Positions 24,387 through 37,125 of a stretch of DNA of 64,000 nt are shown piece by piece. The stretch is from assembly GCA_964247055.1 (NCBI GenBank), contig OZ176054.1, forward strand, positions 12,462,001 to 12,526,000. Direction: 5' to 3'. Source of the DNA: Paragordius varius (Eukaryota; Nematomorpha). The notes under the pieces were generated by a model. The model saw only the letters and a list, made by a program, of their open reading frames with translations. It had not been told where the DNA came from and did no database searches. The position numbers and the translations under genes were made by a program. Position 1 is the first letter of the stretch, and each line of letters starts with the position of its first letter.

Positions 24387-27300
24387 TTACTTCCCCCTAA
24401 GATTAGCCTATCGGGGGGTTGACGCTTGCGCAACGGATATCTTCTTTCCGGGTTTGGGTTTACTACAACACTCTGATTAAGGGTACTTTCCTCCGATGAG
24501 AGGTGAGATTGCGTTGTGGTTTCCGAGGTTTCTGGGTTGAAGGTGGTGTCCACGTAGATTCTGAGGTTAGAGACCGCGGTAAAGGCTGGCTGTCAAGAAT
24601 AGAGAGAGTGTTATCTTCCCCCGATGGTGTATCAGTGTATCTATCGTTCTAATCGTTCGCGTAGCTGATCCGCGTGTTTTCGGCTATTCCCTCCTCGTCT
24701 TGGACTTCATAAGATAGGAGTCCCCTTCTTTTTATGATATGCCCCTGCCTCCACCCCTTATTCAACTCATTCTTTATGTAGATAGGTTGATTGGGCTGAA
24801 ATTCGCGGCGTGGTTCTGCTTCATGCTATAAATTCGGATAAGGTCGACTTTACCCACGAGATAGGGTTGTGTACTTGACGTTTTAGGAACAAAGCTGAGG
24901 GGGTTTCTTTTATCGACGCGTGGAAGCTTGTTCTGCAGGAATATAAAACACCGTTCATGGCTTTATAGGCATGCATTGACTCGCCTTTAGTGGAGTAATA
25001 TTTGGTTTTTAAGGTTTTTATCACTCTTTCTACCAACCCGTTGGTCTTTGGGTGATAGGGTATGGCTCGGATGCGTTTAATATTGAATTTTTGTAACACC
25101 AATTCGAATTCTTTTGATGCGAAGTAGCTGGCATTGTCAGTTACGATTTGTCGAGGGCAACATGCTTTTCTAGGCAATTTAGAATGGTCAAAGTCGAAAT
25201 CACTTTGAGCATTTCCACCTCCACCCAGCGAGTAGCGCTATCGATAGTTACTAACCAGTAATAATTGTCGACTGGGCCAGCAATATCTATATGTAGCCGT
25301 TCCCATGTCAGCTTATTTAAATTTCATCTATAGGGTGGGTTTTCGGGAGCATTGGGTCGGTTGAATTGACATGCCTCGCAATTTTTTACCCAACGAGCGA
25401 GATCGTTCTCTATGTCGGGCCAGAATACGGAACTGCGGGCCTGGGATTTCATGGTATTTAACCCATTGTGTCCGGCATGTAAGAGTTTTAGAATAGTGTT
25501 TTGCATTGCGCGTGGAATTACTTAACGAACATTCAGGTAAAGAAGCTTGTAATAGTTTTGCAGCTCGTTTTTATATATGCTAAAGGATTTGAGAGCCCCG
25601 TCCTCCCAATTGTTTGTCATTAAAACCGTTTTAACTTTATTGAGGACATTATCATTCATGGTAGCTTCCTTAACGGTTTTCTTATTGAGATCGAAATATT
25701 TCAACGATAGAAAACGAATATGTTTGGTGGCCGCATCATCTTCCTCGTCATACCCGCTGTTAGATACGGGCAGTCTGGATAGGGAGTCCGCCAAATTTTT
25801 TTGAGCTTTCGTGTAATATATATCATAGTCATTTTCCTAGGACTTATAAATCCACCTAAGTAATTTCGAATTACTAATGTTAATATCTCTTCGCCTCCCA
25901 AAAAGGCCGACTAAGGGCTTGTGATCAGTATAAATTTTGAAATGCCTTCGTATATAAAGTACTTTAATTTATTTAAAGCGAAAATTACCGCCTTGGCTTC
26001 TCTTTCGATAGTGGAATATCCTTTTTCCGCTATCGAACACGTCCGCGAAGCGTAGAATATAGGGTGTGTCCCTTGCGGGGTTTTATGAAATAAAATTGCC
26101 CCAAACCCCTTGGTTGAGGCATCTGTTTCAATATACAAGGGGTACCGTTTATTAAAAGCCATTAGTACCTGGCGTTTGATTAATAATTTTTTTGCCATAG
26201 AAAATTCATTTTTCTCTGCCTGTGTCCACCTCCATTGTGAATTTTTCCCGCATAACTTGTGTAAATTAGTTAGATTGGGATATAAATTTGGTATAAAACG
26301 TTAATGAAAATTAATCAATCCTAAAAAAGATAGCAATTCAGTTTTATTTGATGGAGATGGGCATTTTTCAATGGCGTCTAATTTTTCATTGGTAGATTAA
26401 ATCCCTTTCTTAGAGATTACATAACCCATGTATTTTACCTCGGGAATCGCGATTTGGAGTTTATCCTTGCATAATCGCAATCCGGCCTCTTGTAACCGAC
26501 TTAAAACAACCCTTAGTCTTTTATCATGTCCCTCGCAAGTGGCACCTGAGACTAACACATCGTCTAGATAAACACATGTACCCGGTACATCCCCCAAGAG
26601 TTTGTCCATGCATCTTTGAAAAATCATCGACGCGGAAGTTAACCCGAAAGGAAGCCGTTGGTACGTAAAGAAGCCCTTGTGGGTAGTAATCGTATGAAGT
26701 GATTGAGACGATTTGTCAATGGGGAACTGTAAGTAGGCGTCTTTTAAGTCTAATGTTGATAATAGTACCCCATTTGACACCTTGGCGGCTAACTCATCAA
26801 ATGTGGGTATCAAATGCGAATCCGGTGACAGATAGCGATTGATACTTACTCGAAAATCGGCGCATAATCTAACTTAGCCGTTTCCTTTAAGGATGTTTAC
26901 AGTAGGGGAAGCCCATGTTAAATGATTTTGCGTGGGATCTATGGGACGTAGTATTTTTAGCCCGACCAGTCGGTCGATTTCTTTTTCGACCAATGGTTGT
27001 ATAGCTAATGGGACTCGTCGACATGGGAAAATTTGGGGTCGAGCCTCTGGGTCAATGAATAATTTAATGGGTGGACCCTTGAATGTTCCCCATTCGTCCG
27101 AAAATAGTTTATCAAAATATTCAAAAATCCAATTAGTTCCGAAAATGGGTGGGGAATTCCATTTAGCGACGACACATGGTAAGACCTGCTATTTCCTTCG
27201 ATATCCACGGCTAACATGGTCTCGCCTAGTACGTGCACGGGATAATGGTTGTAGCCGAGGTTTACCCTTCGCCTCGCATTCTCTCCTCCCGATAATGGAT

Positions 27301-28172
27301 ACCTCAGCTCCCGTATCAAATATCATCACACAGGGCATATTATTAATCACTACTCTTATCCGGGGTGTGGCTCCGCTGGCCACGGTGCGAATTATCGGGC
27401 GACAGCTGGCACCGGTCTTACAAACACTGCCGAAGTGATTGTATTTCTGGCACTTGAAACACCGTTTGCCTTTTGCTGGACACGGAGCAAAACCGTGCAG
27501 GTCACCACGATTCGCACAAGCCTTGTTCGTGATTTTGTTGATCATACTTTCCTTATTTATTATGGGCGGAGCAATATTATCATTCTCACTATTGTTCTGA
27601 TGTTTTTCTATAAGAATTTTCTCTCCCTTAATTCGTACGAATAAGCGATATCAACTATCATCTGGAGGGTTACTGCCATCCTTTTTTCCTATGGGATATC
27701 TGGTTTGAACTTCCCTTTCGACTTTTGGGTTTGTCAATCCAACCAAGAATGCGTCCCGGAGTTTTGTTTGAACATCGTTTTCCAACTGACACGTTTCACA
27801 AGCAGCTTTTAATCGTTCTAAGAAGTCAATCGTAGCTTCGCTTGGATCTTTAGTCATTCGATAAAATTTTACTCGGTTTAACCATAAACTATTAAATGGA
27901 GAGTAGATTTGCATCGCTAAGTTCGATAACTCCTCCCAATCCATATCGTCAATCAGCTTGGGATAAGCTAGTGTTTCTATTTTCATTATAATGTTGATAC
28001 ACCAAAGACTAGAAACACACTCTTGACATTCACATCGGTACATTCTATGTTTCTAGTACTTAGCACCCGACGGATATGACGAATATATTGAGTAAAATTT
28101 ATTGATTCATTGAAGGGTTCCAAAATTAATTTGGAAATATCTAATAGGTTATTGGTCATCACGGCACCAAAA

Positions 28173-28338
28173 TGTAAGACGTATTAGTAAATTTATTTGA
28201 CATAACATAAATAATGGAAATCATTATAAAATAATCAATATCAGTATCGAATCATACAGGATGCAATTTGGATCGGCGAAGATAAAAAAGTAATACAATA
28301 TGTCTATACAAAAATATATATCCATAAAATCCCTTACA
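28173..28338 (-). repeat. LTR of element 2 (5')
   Basis: 166 bp, same ends as the partner at 24197-24386; followed outward by GCGGG. Confidence 0.93.
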
Positions 28339-28339
28339 G

Positions 28340-29940
28340 CGGGCTGCAAAGATATTTCGAAGGCGTGTTGACTGCTTTAGTGCCTTTTGACTTTGATTGG
28401 CTTTCCCACTCCAAGTTGCTTTACGTAGTTTCCTTTTGGCGTTAATGTTATTATGTATTTCGATTTAGATCCGTGACATTCAATCGCGTCTTAGGAAACG
28501 TTGGAATACATTATCGAAATGAATCCTTTAACGCTATTAAATCAATCTAACCGTTGTGTAACGTATCCTCTCTGTTACTTTCTGTTCAAATCTCAATTGT
28601 TTGTAAGTGAAGAGTTGGAAGCTCATCTTTAATGAGCCTCCTCTGTCGAGGTACGTCCTTCTTTCGAAAAATTTTTTGCAAATTACTAACAATATTTCCC
28701 ATCATTCTTCTATGGCCTGTAGACATTTCCATAAAGTGACTCTTAACATCCATGACACAGAAGCGAATTCCCTTGTGAACTGGCATATGATCATGGGTAA
28801 CATCTTTGCTACCAAGGTGAATCCAAGTGACCCTTTCCCAATAAGGTTTCTGGAAAGAGCTTTTAAAATCTTTTAGCTTATGCAGATTGCATAACTTACC
28901 GAAATGCCATTGTTATTACCAGCTGAAATCCTTACTTTCGCCTGATCCCTCAAATCAGTTGAGCACCAAGAGTAATAAAATCCGATTATTAACCGCTTTA
29001 CCGACTCAACCCAGGCATAGAAGGACATCATTGATATATTTAGTTTTGCCACATGCAGAACAATCCTTGGAATGTCAATTTGCAGTCAACTACTATACCA
29101 TTCTTGATAAGGTAACCGCAATTACGTTGGCCTGAGTGCTTGCCCTAAAGAAGTATGACAAGACATCCTTGTATCCCTGCAGCCATAACCTCCGCATTGA
29201 CTAATAGATCATTATCCCGAATCTCACATCGCAGACACCGTTGACATTTAGGGCACCGATCAGGATACATATGTTCTTTGGACCTGGTTCCCTCCTCTAT
29301 AATATCGATTTGGGGTAATCGCATTGTAAAGAATTCGTATTGTAGCATGTTCGCATAAAACTAAATGACAGTTGTTATTGCCTGAATCATTTTTACTTTT
29401 CTAGAAAATTCTTGGTGAGCTTCATAGGTTTAATTTCACGATAATTACAAGTGTCATATATATCCTCCTAAAAATACGGTTTAAGTTTCTTTAACAATGC
29501 TATATATGGTAACAATTTTATATAAAACAAGCATCAAAAAATATTCTTGTGTTTTCCTATTACTTTCCAGCAATTTTTTATTTTTCCATCCGATTGCACA
29601 GCTTTATAGTATACTTCTATCCAACTAAATTCTATTTACGTCTTAAGGTCCATTGAAAGTTTGTCTGTGTCTGTTGAATCTATGTCGCATATTCCTTTGT
29701 CTTGACTCACAAACTACTCTTGTGATATGTAAAAAAACAGTTCTTTATAATTAAAATTAAGGGTGCAAAATCTTCTTTGGGTTTGTCCTTATTATTAGAT
29801 TGGCTTTCTTGTAAATTCATATTCTTTTGTTTGGATAATCCTAATCTCGGAAAGTCATTAAATGCCAAATTGGGCTGTGTCTCCTCATTAAACCACATAT
29901 AGTAGATAAAAATTAAATTATTCCCTATTGTCAACAATTT
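28340..29940 (-). CDS. Probable unidentified multi-exon gene with cysteine clusters
   Basis: On the minus strand, coding-like runs are separated by stretches that look like very short introns. The clearest is 28877-28899, a 23-bp GTAAGT..AAG intron that joins in phase to LKDFKSSFQKPYWERVTWIH and then GIRFCVMDVKSH and GHRRMMGNIVSNLQKIF (28590-28876). Upstream lie CPKCQRCLRCE (about 29225-29257) and CSACGKT (about 29055), plausible zinc-binding sites. A 76-codon run at 29937-29707 may be a 5' exon. Exon edges are not settled. I could not name a family; dynactin p62-type zinc ribbons were considered but not supported. LTR element 2 inserted at or just past its 3' end, so the gene may be damaged. 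Confidence 0.45.
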
Positions 29941-30340
29941 ATCATTAGCGTAATATGATCAGTTAATGGTAGGGATAATGATACCTCGCAATGATTGTTA
30001 ACGTACATATATGATTATTATCAATTTAGCTATGTATGAACAATTAATAGAACAAAACATCTTCTAAAGGTCAGGTTATTACCATATGTATTTATATTTA
30101 GTTTATTAATGGTTTAACGTTATACTAATGGTTTTTATTACATTTTACAATTTCTTTTTCATACTTCTAATTTCCTCTTAAAAATATAACCATTACATAT
30201 TTTTTAATCAATATCATCGTTTAAGAAAATAATTGGTACTCCGACTTATGGTTACAAGATGTTAGGATATAGGCTCATAAAACAAAACAGATAATAAACT
30301 GAATTCTGGTTTAAAGATATTAAAACAAAGACGTTTTTGG
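29941..30340. other. Intergenic AT-rich DNA upstream of the pseudokinase
   Basis: Nothing recognisable beyond AT-rich sequence; it would contain the pseudokinase promoter. Confidence 0.5.
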
Positions 30341-31837
30341 ATGGAAAATACATCAGGGGGAGATAGTGTTAATCCTAATCCCCTTTTACGGACCCCAAAT
30401 CGTGGTCAAGACCCTATAATCCCTAGAGAAAAATCACATCAATCTGCTCTCAATTGTATCGCGATCAAAACATCCTCTCTGTGTGGCAACAAAAGTTTTA
30501 CTAGGGAGAAATATGGCAGTTCTACAATCATTGGTCCAAACTCTACTACAATTTTAACTGAAATCGATACTAAAATACCATTGTCCCATTTGTACAGTGA
30601 TAATGCCAAAACAAAATGGAAACATATTTTTACTGAATATGATGTCGGGTTAAAGTTTGCTATTATTGTTAAATCCGACAATCAAATTTTTAATAGTGGT
30701 AATAACATTGGAAATGATTGGAAAACATTATTAGAACTTGTTCAGGATGAATCAATCCCACTTTTACGATTTGAGTGCCCTCTGAAAGATGAGGCATCTA
30801 ATTTGCCATTAATAGTGAGATCATCACCATTGACAACACATGCAGAAAAGGATAAAAAAATATTTTGTATCAACAAGAAGGATACTCTCAATTGCGATCC
30901 ACTCATCTGGGTTAAATCTTTGCGTTATAGCTTGTGTCCTAAACAAACCACGTTCACCGGTAAGGGAGGAGCTGAAATAGACTTGGAATTAAACGATTCC
31001 AAGTTTCAGGAAAAGGTTAATTCAATATTAGCTTTGAAGCACGAAAACTTGGCTACCGTATATCAAATAACGCGCGAAACTGTCCCCAGCCATGCAAAAT
31101 CCGGTATGGAGTACAGTTCAAGAGAGAAAGCAAATGTTTGCATAAACATGCTAATACAAAGCTTTGTCCATAAAAGAATATGTGGATTATACATAGAACC
31201 GTTTGAAATGAGCCTGCTCAATTCTTTACACATGAACAAACCATCCATAATTAATGGAGGCAAGGCCCTTAATTACACCCACCAAATCGCAAGTGGGCTA
31301 AAGTATTTGCATGATAGAAACTTGACCTATTTTTGTCTGAACCCTAAAACAATCCTTATTACTACTGAAGGGATGCTTAAGTTATTCTGTTTAGATAGTA
31401 TGATTATACATTATCTTTATGGTGTTGAAGATAAGTTTGATGAATCCAATATACTTAATAAGATATTTGAATTAACAACTCAGCAAATTCCATACTGTAG
31501 TCCCGAAATGTTGGAGAAAAAGTGTATAGATACCAGAAAAACTGATGTATGGGCTTTAGGGATACTTATTTATCGTTTAGTTACTGGTACACACCCTAGT
31601 TTTATCGTCAATGAAAATAATCGAATTTCTTTTCCTAGTAATAATATAAAGCAATCACTAAACACTGATGATCAATCCAATGGACGACATTTAAAATTTT
31701 ACATTAATTTGACGGAAGCCGCAAAATTATTAAAAATACCCCAGTCCTTACCTAAATCATTGGGCGCTCTTGTGCGTGAATGCTTAACTTACAATGAACA
31801 AGATCGATATTCTATAAACCAAGTATTAATTTATTAA
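30341..31837 (+). CDS. Protein kinase-like protein, probably a pseudokinase
   Basis: One uninterrupted ORF of 498 codons, the only long intronless plus-strand gene here. The C-terminal part (from about residue 205) has a kinase fold pattern: ILALKHENLATVYQ in the N lobe, IASGLKYLHDRNL before the catalytic loop, and YCSPEMLEK with KTDVWALGILIYRLVTGTHP for subdomains VIII-IX. Catalytic motifs are lost: the HRD/N segment reads DRNLTYFCLNPKTI and the DFG position reads CLDS, so phosphotransfer is unlikely. The roughly 200-residue N-terminal region includes a hydrophobic patterned stretch (VGLKFAIIVKSDNQIF, IPLLRFECP) that may be a small ubiquitin-like domain. I cannot assign the kinase subfamily. 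It could act as a scaffold, as many pseudokinases do. Confidence 0.8.
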   Translation: MENTSGGDSVNPNPLLRTPNRGQDPIIPREKSHQSALNCIAIKTSSLCGNKSFTREKYGSSTIIGPNSTTILTEIDTKIPLSHLYSDNAKTKWKHIFTEYDVGLKFAIIVKSDNQIFNSGNNIGNDWKTLLELVQDESIPLLRFECPLKDEASNLPLIVRSSPLTTHAEKDKKIFCINKKDTLNCDPLIWVKSLRYSLCPKQTTFTGKGGAEIDLELNDSKFQEKVNSILALKHENLATVYQITRETVPSHAKSGMEYSSREKANVCINMLIQSFVHKRICGLYIEPFEMSLLNSLHMNKPSIINGGKALNYTHQIASGLKYLHDRNLTYFCLNPKTILITTEGMLKLFCLDSMIIHYLYGVEDKFDESNILNKIFELTTQQIPYCSPEMLEKKCIDTRKTDVWALGILIYRLVTGTHPSFIVNENNRISFPSNNIKQSLNTDDQSNGRHLKFYINLTEAAKLLKIPQSLPKSLGALVRECLTYNEQDRYSINQVLIY

Positions 31838-31989
31838 ATAATTAAAAACATCCATAGTTTTTTACCATTTTGGGGGATTGTGGACATATATTGTGCAACA
31901 ACAAAAAAATTGATTTTCACAATTTACTAATTATATTTAAACATACTAAACACCCTTTTTGCAATATAAATATACTAAATTCGGTTATA

Positions 31990-32463
31990 GGATAAAAATT
32001 ATTGTCGTTTGAATTTTTGCGTCTATCCTGATAACAGATATATATAAGCCGAAATATCTAAATAAAATTTAGTATTAAAAAAAAGTTCCATATCAAACTA
32101 CTTTGACGCCATATTTATCTTACAACATTTTTGCAAAATATCGTGTTGATTTAATTTTAAATCTAAAATTAAAGCTAATTATTTATGTATATCACATGCA
32201 TTTTAACATTTATAGAAACAGAAAAAAAAATATTTAAATTTTAATGCATGTAATGTGGCTATTTTATCCTTGGGTTTCACCTTAAAATAAGTGATATCAA
32301 GTATTTTTCAATATATTTCGGATCATTGATGTTAGATAAGTGCAAACTTTTGCTATGGTTTCAATTCCTTTGTTTGAATATGTAATTTCAAACAGGCCTA
32401 GGGTATCTACTAACCCAATTTGAATCGAGGGACTGAAAGAATGTGTTGTATCCAAGTGTTAAT
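31990..32463. repeat. Family E arm (one half of a palindromic element)
   Basis: Ends AATGTGTTGTATCCAAGTGT and contains GGTTTCAATTCC, a GCGCC/GACGCCAT block and AAATATCGTGTT in the same order as the right arm of the complete copy at 60008-61062. Confidence 0.75.
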
Positions 32464-34559
32464 GATTTAAAAAGGATTTCTAATAAATAAATTGCAAACG
32501 TACACGATACAAAAAATATGGAAAACGGGAACAAAAAATTATCAAAACTAATAGACAGTAAAGAGTAGCTAATTATAATATATAAAAGTTAATTTTAGGT
32601 CTTATTTTAAACTTTATTATTTATAGTATTGATTTTTTTATATTGTATAAAATAATTTTTAATATTACTGATAAATGCAATATTAAGATTTAGCTGAAAG
32701 TTTTTTGAAATTAAATGGGAAATTTTACAATTACATACATTTTAATTCTTATATAACTTTTTAAAAAATTTGATCAAAATACATTGTATTTGATTCGTAA
32801 ATAATATTTTAGAATTAATAAAATAAACATTTATTTGCAGTCAATAACAAAAAGTCCCATTTTTTATTCAATTTATTTATTAATAAATTTCTCCATATTC
32901 CTTTTTGTTCACTAAAGTTTAATATTAAAATTTTATTAAATTAGTAAGTTAGTTGATCAATCCGCTAACTTAAATGATTGTACTCGAGTTTTTATATTAC
33001 TAAACAATGATTTTTTTAATCAATTATACAATCGATTGTTTAGTTGTTTAAAAAATGTAAAATGCGGGACATACTTTAAAAAAGACGTTTGGTATCGCAG
33101 ATGGAATATTTATATTTTATACTTAATCATAGTTCCCGTAAGTTATGGATTTTTAAGTGCAATCCTAGGTAATTATCGGTTCAACTAGGGGAAGACATAG
33201 GTGATAAGTACGCAGCCGATTAATTTGACAGTAATTTTAATCATCTGACGTTAAACGGCTCACACATGTTAAATTCGCCAAAAAAACCAGCCTCTTATTT
33301 TTATCATTGAATATATCGTTGGCCTTAAAGAGTAATTTAAAGGCACGTATTGCATTTTTTATTGGAACAGAAAAAAGGCTATTTAAAGTCGTTTGCTGGC
33401 TGAAACATATGGTTAAATAGCTCCATCGATTAAAACATGGACATGGTATCGAAAATTTATAAGTTGTGATAGTGAAAGAGAATGAGCTCTGGGGCAGCAC
33501 ACAACTGCGAATCTTATAATGCAAAAATTATTGGATACCCAATCCGAATTCAATCGCAATTGACACAAGGAATATCCACATTAAAAAAAATCGCTAGACA
33601 TTTACGAACAATGGGTAAAACCAATAAACATTTTAATCGGTCATGCAGAATTTAAAATAAGGCCAATACGAAGACGGTTCAAAATCACAAAAAGAAATCA
33701 TTTTTGTTTTGAATAGTGGCGGAAGATATGGTGGCTATATATTGTAAATCCTAAACAAAAATTTGCCACATATGATAATCAGTTTTACTATGGCATTAAG
33801 ATATTAACTGTGAGATGGGCAATATGTGTAGAAGCCGTTGAACAATATTTACAATAAAAAAATAATTTTCCTTCAAATGTTTTTTTTACCTAAAATCGGT
33901 AAAGACTTATGATTGCATCTGGACGTTTAAGTAGATTACAACATAAATAATTTTGCAAACTACATTAAAAATTTATTTAATATACATGATTCCCAAAGAA
34001 ATGTTTAACAGCTTTGATTTTTTTAGGTACTACAAAGTACATGGTTAACCTCAAATAATGGATTATGTGGAGAAAAAAATAATTCTACACAAATAATGGA
34101 AGTAAATGAATCAAATTTTCTGAAATCTTACAAATGTGATACGACACAATATAATGATAGATCTCATCTTACAAGCAATTGTGAATTTTATATTAGTTGA
34201 TATTATGCGACATTCATTTTTATGCAAAGGGAAAATGTGTAATTTTATAATCGAAAAAGTAAATAAATAATATTTAATGGTTAGTAAATTGTTTCATCGC
34301 TAATAATTTGTGCATAATAGCGTAACCATTGGTATTCTAATAAAGATAATGCTTTATTTTTGAAAATAGCATTTTATTTTAAAACTCCTTCACGATTCTG
34401 TAACCATGGATAGCATAATATCACCACTCTAATTTTTTCTATATACAGGCCATAAATAACCTCACTATATATATATATTCTGATAGGAAGATATATCAAT
34501 ATTATCATGGTCCTTTGGTTTTGACCTTTTAAAATAATTTAAAAAACTTATTTACACAT
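32464..34559. other. Intergenic region with a weak coding-like stretch
   Basis: Most is AT-rich and featureless. Between about 33060 and 33420 the plus strand has open runs such as WNIYILYLIIVPVSYGFL and LKARIAFFIGTEKRLFKVV that look protein-like and are separated by possible tiny introns, but I could not build a consistent gene or name a family. The long minus-strand ORF at 33237-33524 overlaps these runs and has no recognisable motif. Confidence 0.3.
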
Positions 34560-34760
34560 TTGTGTCCTCCATCTCAGAAAAGGACAAATTTACGCATCTC
34601 TTTTTGAGCCAAGCTTTTTGGGCCTAAGCTACATGCTTTATTCCAAAATATATCATAAAAACATAACAGAAAAATAACTTATAAAATTTATAGATGTGAG
34701 CTCTAAAAATGCAATTCTTCTAGCATAAAAAAGTTTTTTTAAATACAAAAATTCGGGGAT
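34560..34760. repeat. Family D remnant
   Basis: CACATTTGTGTCC, CATCTCAGAAAAGG and CTAAGCTACATGCTTTATTC follow the order of the family D left arm (compare 16476-16600). Confidence 0.5.
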
Positions 34761-34977
34761 AGCATAAAATTTTTGATATATCCTAAATTAATATTATATT
34801 GTGATTAAATTATTCGTTCGTGTTTAAAATTATGCTAGATATAATTTTTTTAAAAGATTTAAATTCAAAAAAAACGAATCTTTAATATTTTGACAAGATA
34901 TAAATTTTCAGAATCATATCAGAATATGTATAATTTCAGCAGGTTATTTTTTTTTATCCCCGATTGTGGAGGCAGTG

Positions 34978-35225
34978 TATGGTAACACTCCATTACTTTT
35001 TGAGGTAGTTTTATATCCCGGAGCGATTTGAAATTTAATTATCTCAAAAAGTATTTACTGTATCTAGCAAATTTAAAAATATACTTTCTTTAGTCTATTA
35101 AGCGCTTTATAATTTTTTTTTTAAAAAGATAAAATTGTAAAAATCGTCATCTCAAACTTTTTTGCCATTAATTTCTTTATCTTTTTTAATTGCTTATACA
35201 AAAAATAAATAAATATATATTAGGG
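34978..35225. repeat. Family F dispersed repeat
   Basis: Matches 12943-13200 over about 240 bp: ACTCCATTACTTTTTGAGGT, GTAGTTTTATATCCC, GCGATTTGAAAT, CATCTCAAAC. Confidence 0.65.
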
Positions 35226-35261
35226 TCTGAATATGTGGTAACTAACTTTACCACTTCGATT

Positions 35262-35800
35262 AAAATTGGGGTATCTAAATACCCCAGACAATTTTTAAAT
35301 TGATATTTTAAAAAAACTACTGAAAAAAACGGTGTAATTCAAATTTATGCTTCTATCCTAATAAAAATTATATAAATAAGCCAAAATATCTAAATAAGAT
35401 TTCGTTTTGAAAAAAAGTTCCATATCAAAGTATTTTGGCGCCAATTCTATTTTAGAGCCTTTTTGCAAAATATCGTGTTTATGTAACTTTCAATGTAAAA
35501 CAAAAGCTAAATTTTATTTAAATAACATTTAACACTGATAAAAACTGAAGAAAAGTAATATATTTTGCATTATTTAACATTAAAGTTAACTCACATGTCA
35601 TGTTGGCTATTTACCTTTGGGTCTTACCGCTGAATAAGTAATATTAAGTATTTTTGAAGTTTTTTATTATATTTCATTTCATTAATGTTTTAAATAAACA
35701 TTTGCAATGGTTTCAGTTTATTTCTATTATGAACACTGGGGACTCTAACTACCTCAAATTAAATCGAAGGACTGAGATAAATTTATCCAAGTGTTAAAAA
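35262..35800. repeat. Family E arm
   Basis: Begins ATTGGGGTATCTAAATACCC and ends TATCCAAGTGTTAA, with ACGGTGTAATTCAAATTTAT, CCATATCAAAGTATTTTGGC and AAATATCGTGTTTATG between; parallel to the right half of the complete copy at 60008-61062. Confidence 0.75.
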
Positions 35801-36122
35801 GTTCTCACTCTACATTTTAGCAGCAAAAACTTGATAATTTTTGATTTTATCAATTGTTTTAAATCGTGTTTCGGAGCTGCCAATTTAGCAATCAAAGAAA
35901 TCTCAATTTTAATTTTTCTAAAACAGTAGTTTATTCACAAAATGGAATTCTATGCTTATGTTCTAATATGCAACAGTGTATAGGGTTAAAATCTTTTTAC
36001 ACTAATATAATTTATACCCAAAGTATTATTTTTACAGAGTCATATTTCTATCAAAAACTATATATATAAGATTTTTTGTGGACGATATGTGATTAGAATT
36101 CTATCAGTCCCAAACACCATAA

Positions 36123-36705
<583 letters not shown>

Positions 36706-36762
36706 TAACTTATATTTGATCTGTGTAAATTCACAATAAATTATTTATTTGCATATTTTTTT

Positions 36763-37125
36763 TTATAATAATTGGGATGGTGTTGATGAGCCCATGTAAA
36801 AACGTAAATCATCCAGCGTACTTTCAATCAATTTACAGGGTATGGTTTTCCTTTGTGAGCGTTTATAAGCTTCAAATCGATGACAACCCCCAAAAGAAAA
36901 ATAATAATTTCCGCCTTTATCGCCTTTTACCCAAAGAATATCGATGGGTGGAACATCTTGATTTAGCTAAAGGTTTAATAATTGGCTATTAAAGCGTAAA
37001 ATAAAACTTTTATTGAGTTTTGTAATGAACAAACTTTGTCTTCATGATGGGATTGGTCTTATGATATCTGATATTGGTATCTCATATATTTTATTAATGT
37101 GGGCAGTGTGAACTGTTTTTTCCAT
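36763..37125 (-). CDS. SRXN1: Sulfiredoxin
   Basis: Two exons on the minus strand: 37125-37008 and 36966-36763, separated by a 41-bp intron. Exon 2 reads [20 protein letters not shown], then [20 protein letters not shown] and [20 protein letters not shown], very close to animal sulfiredoxins. The cysteine in FGGCHR is the catalytic one that reduces over-oxidised 2-Cys peroxiredoxins with ATP. Exon 1 begins [20 protein letters not shown] and reads IIRPIPS, then shifts frame before [12 protein letters not shown] at about 37041-37048. This is an apparent 1-2 base lesion or sequencing error; with it the protein would be truncated. Head to head with MIPEP. The plus-strand ORF over this interval is a shadow. 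Confidence 0.92.

Larger units (their letters stand above)
24197..28338 (-). mobile_element. Ty3/gypsy LTR retrotransposon 2, broken
   Basis: Opposite in orientation to element 1. Reading the minus strand: 5' LTR at 28338-28173, primer-binding region TGGTGCCGTGA, gag (about 28040-27650), CCHC knuckle and aspartic protease (about 27540-27230), reverse transcriptase with YLDD (about 27000-26400), RNase H (about 26200-25900), integrase (about 25520-24780), purine-rich tract, 3' LTR at 24386-24197. A perfect 5-bp target duplication GCGGG flanks it (24192-24196, 28339-28343). The coding region has several breaks. The LTRs differ mainly in a TA tract and a few substitutions, so the insertion is fairly young. 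Confidence 0.95.

Noticed and set aside
28590-29350. Identity as dynactin p62 (DCTN4)
   Set aside because: Only a short Cys-rich similarity; the expected CPxC pairs and downstream blocks are not found.
36777-36992. Plus-strand ORF of 71 codons
   Set aside because: It is the antisense shadow of sulfiredoxin, whose motifs are unmistakable on the minus strand.
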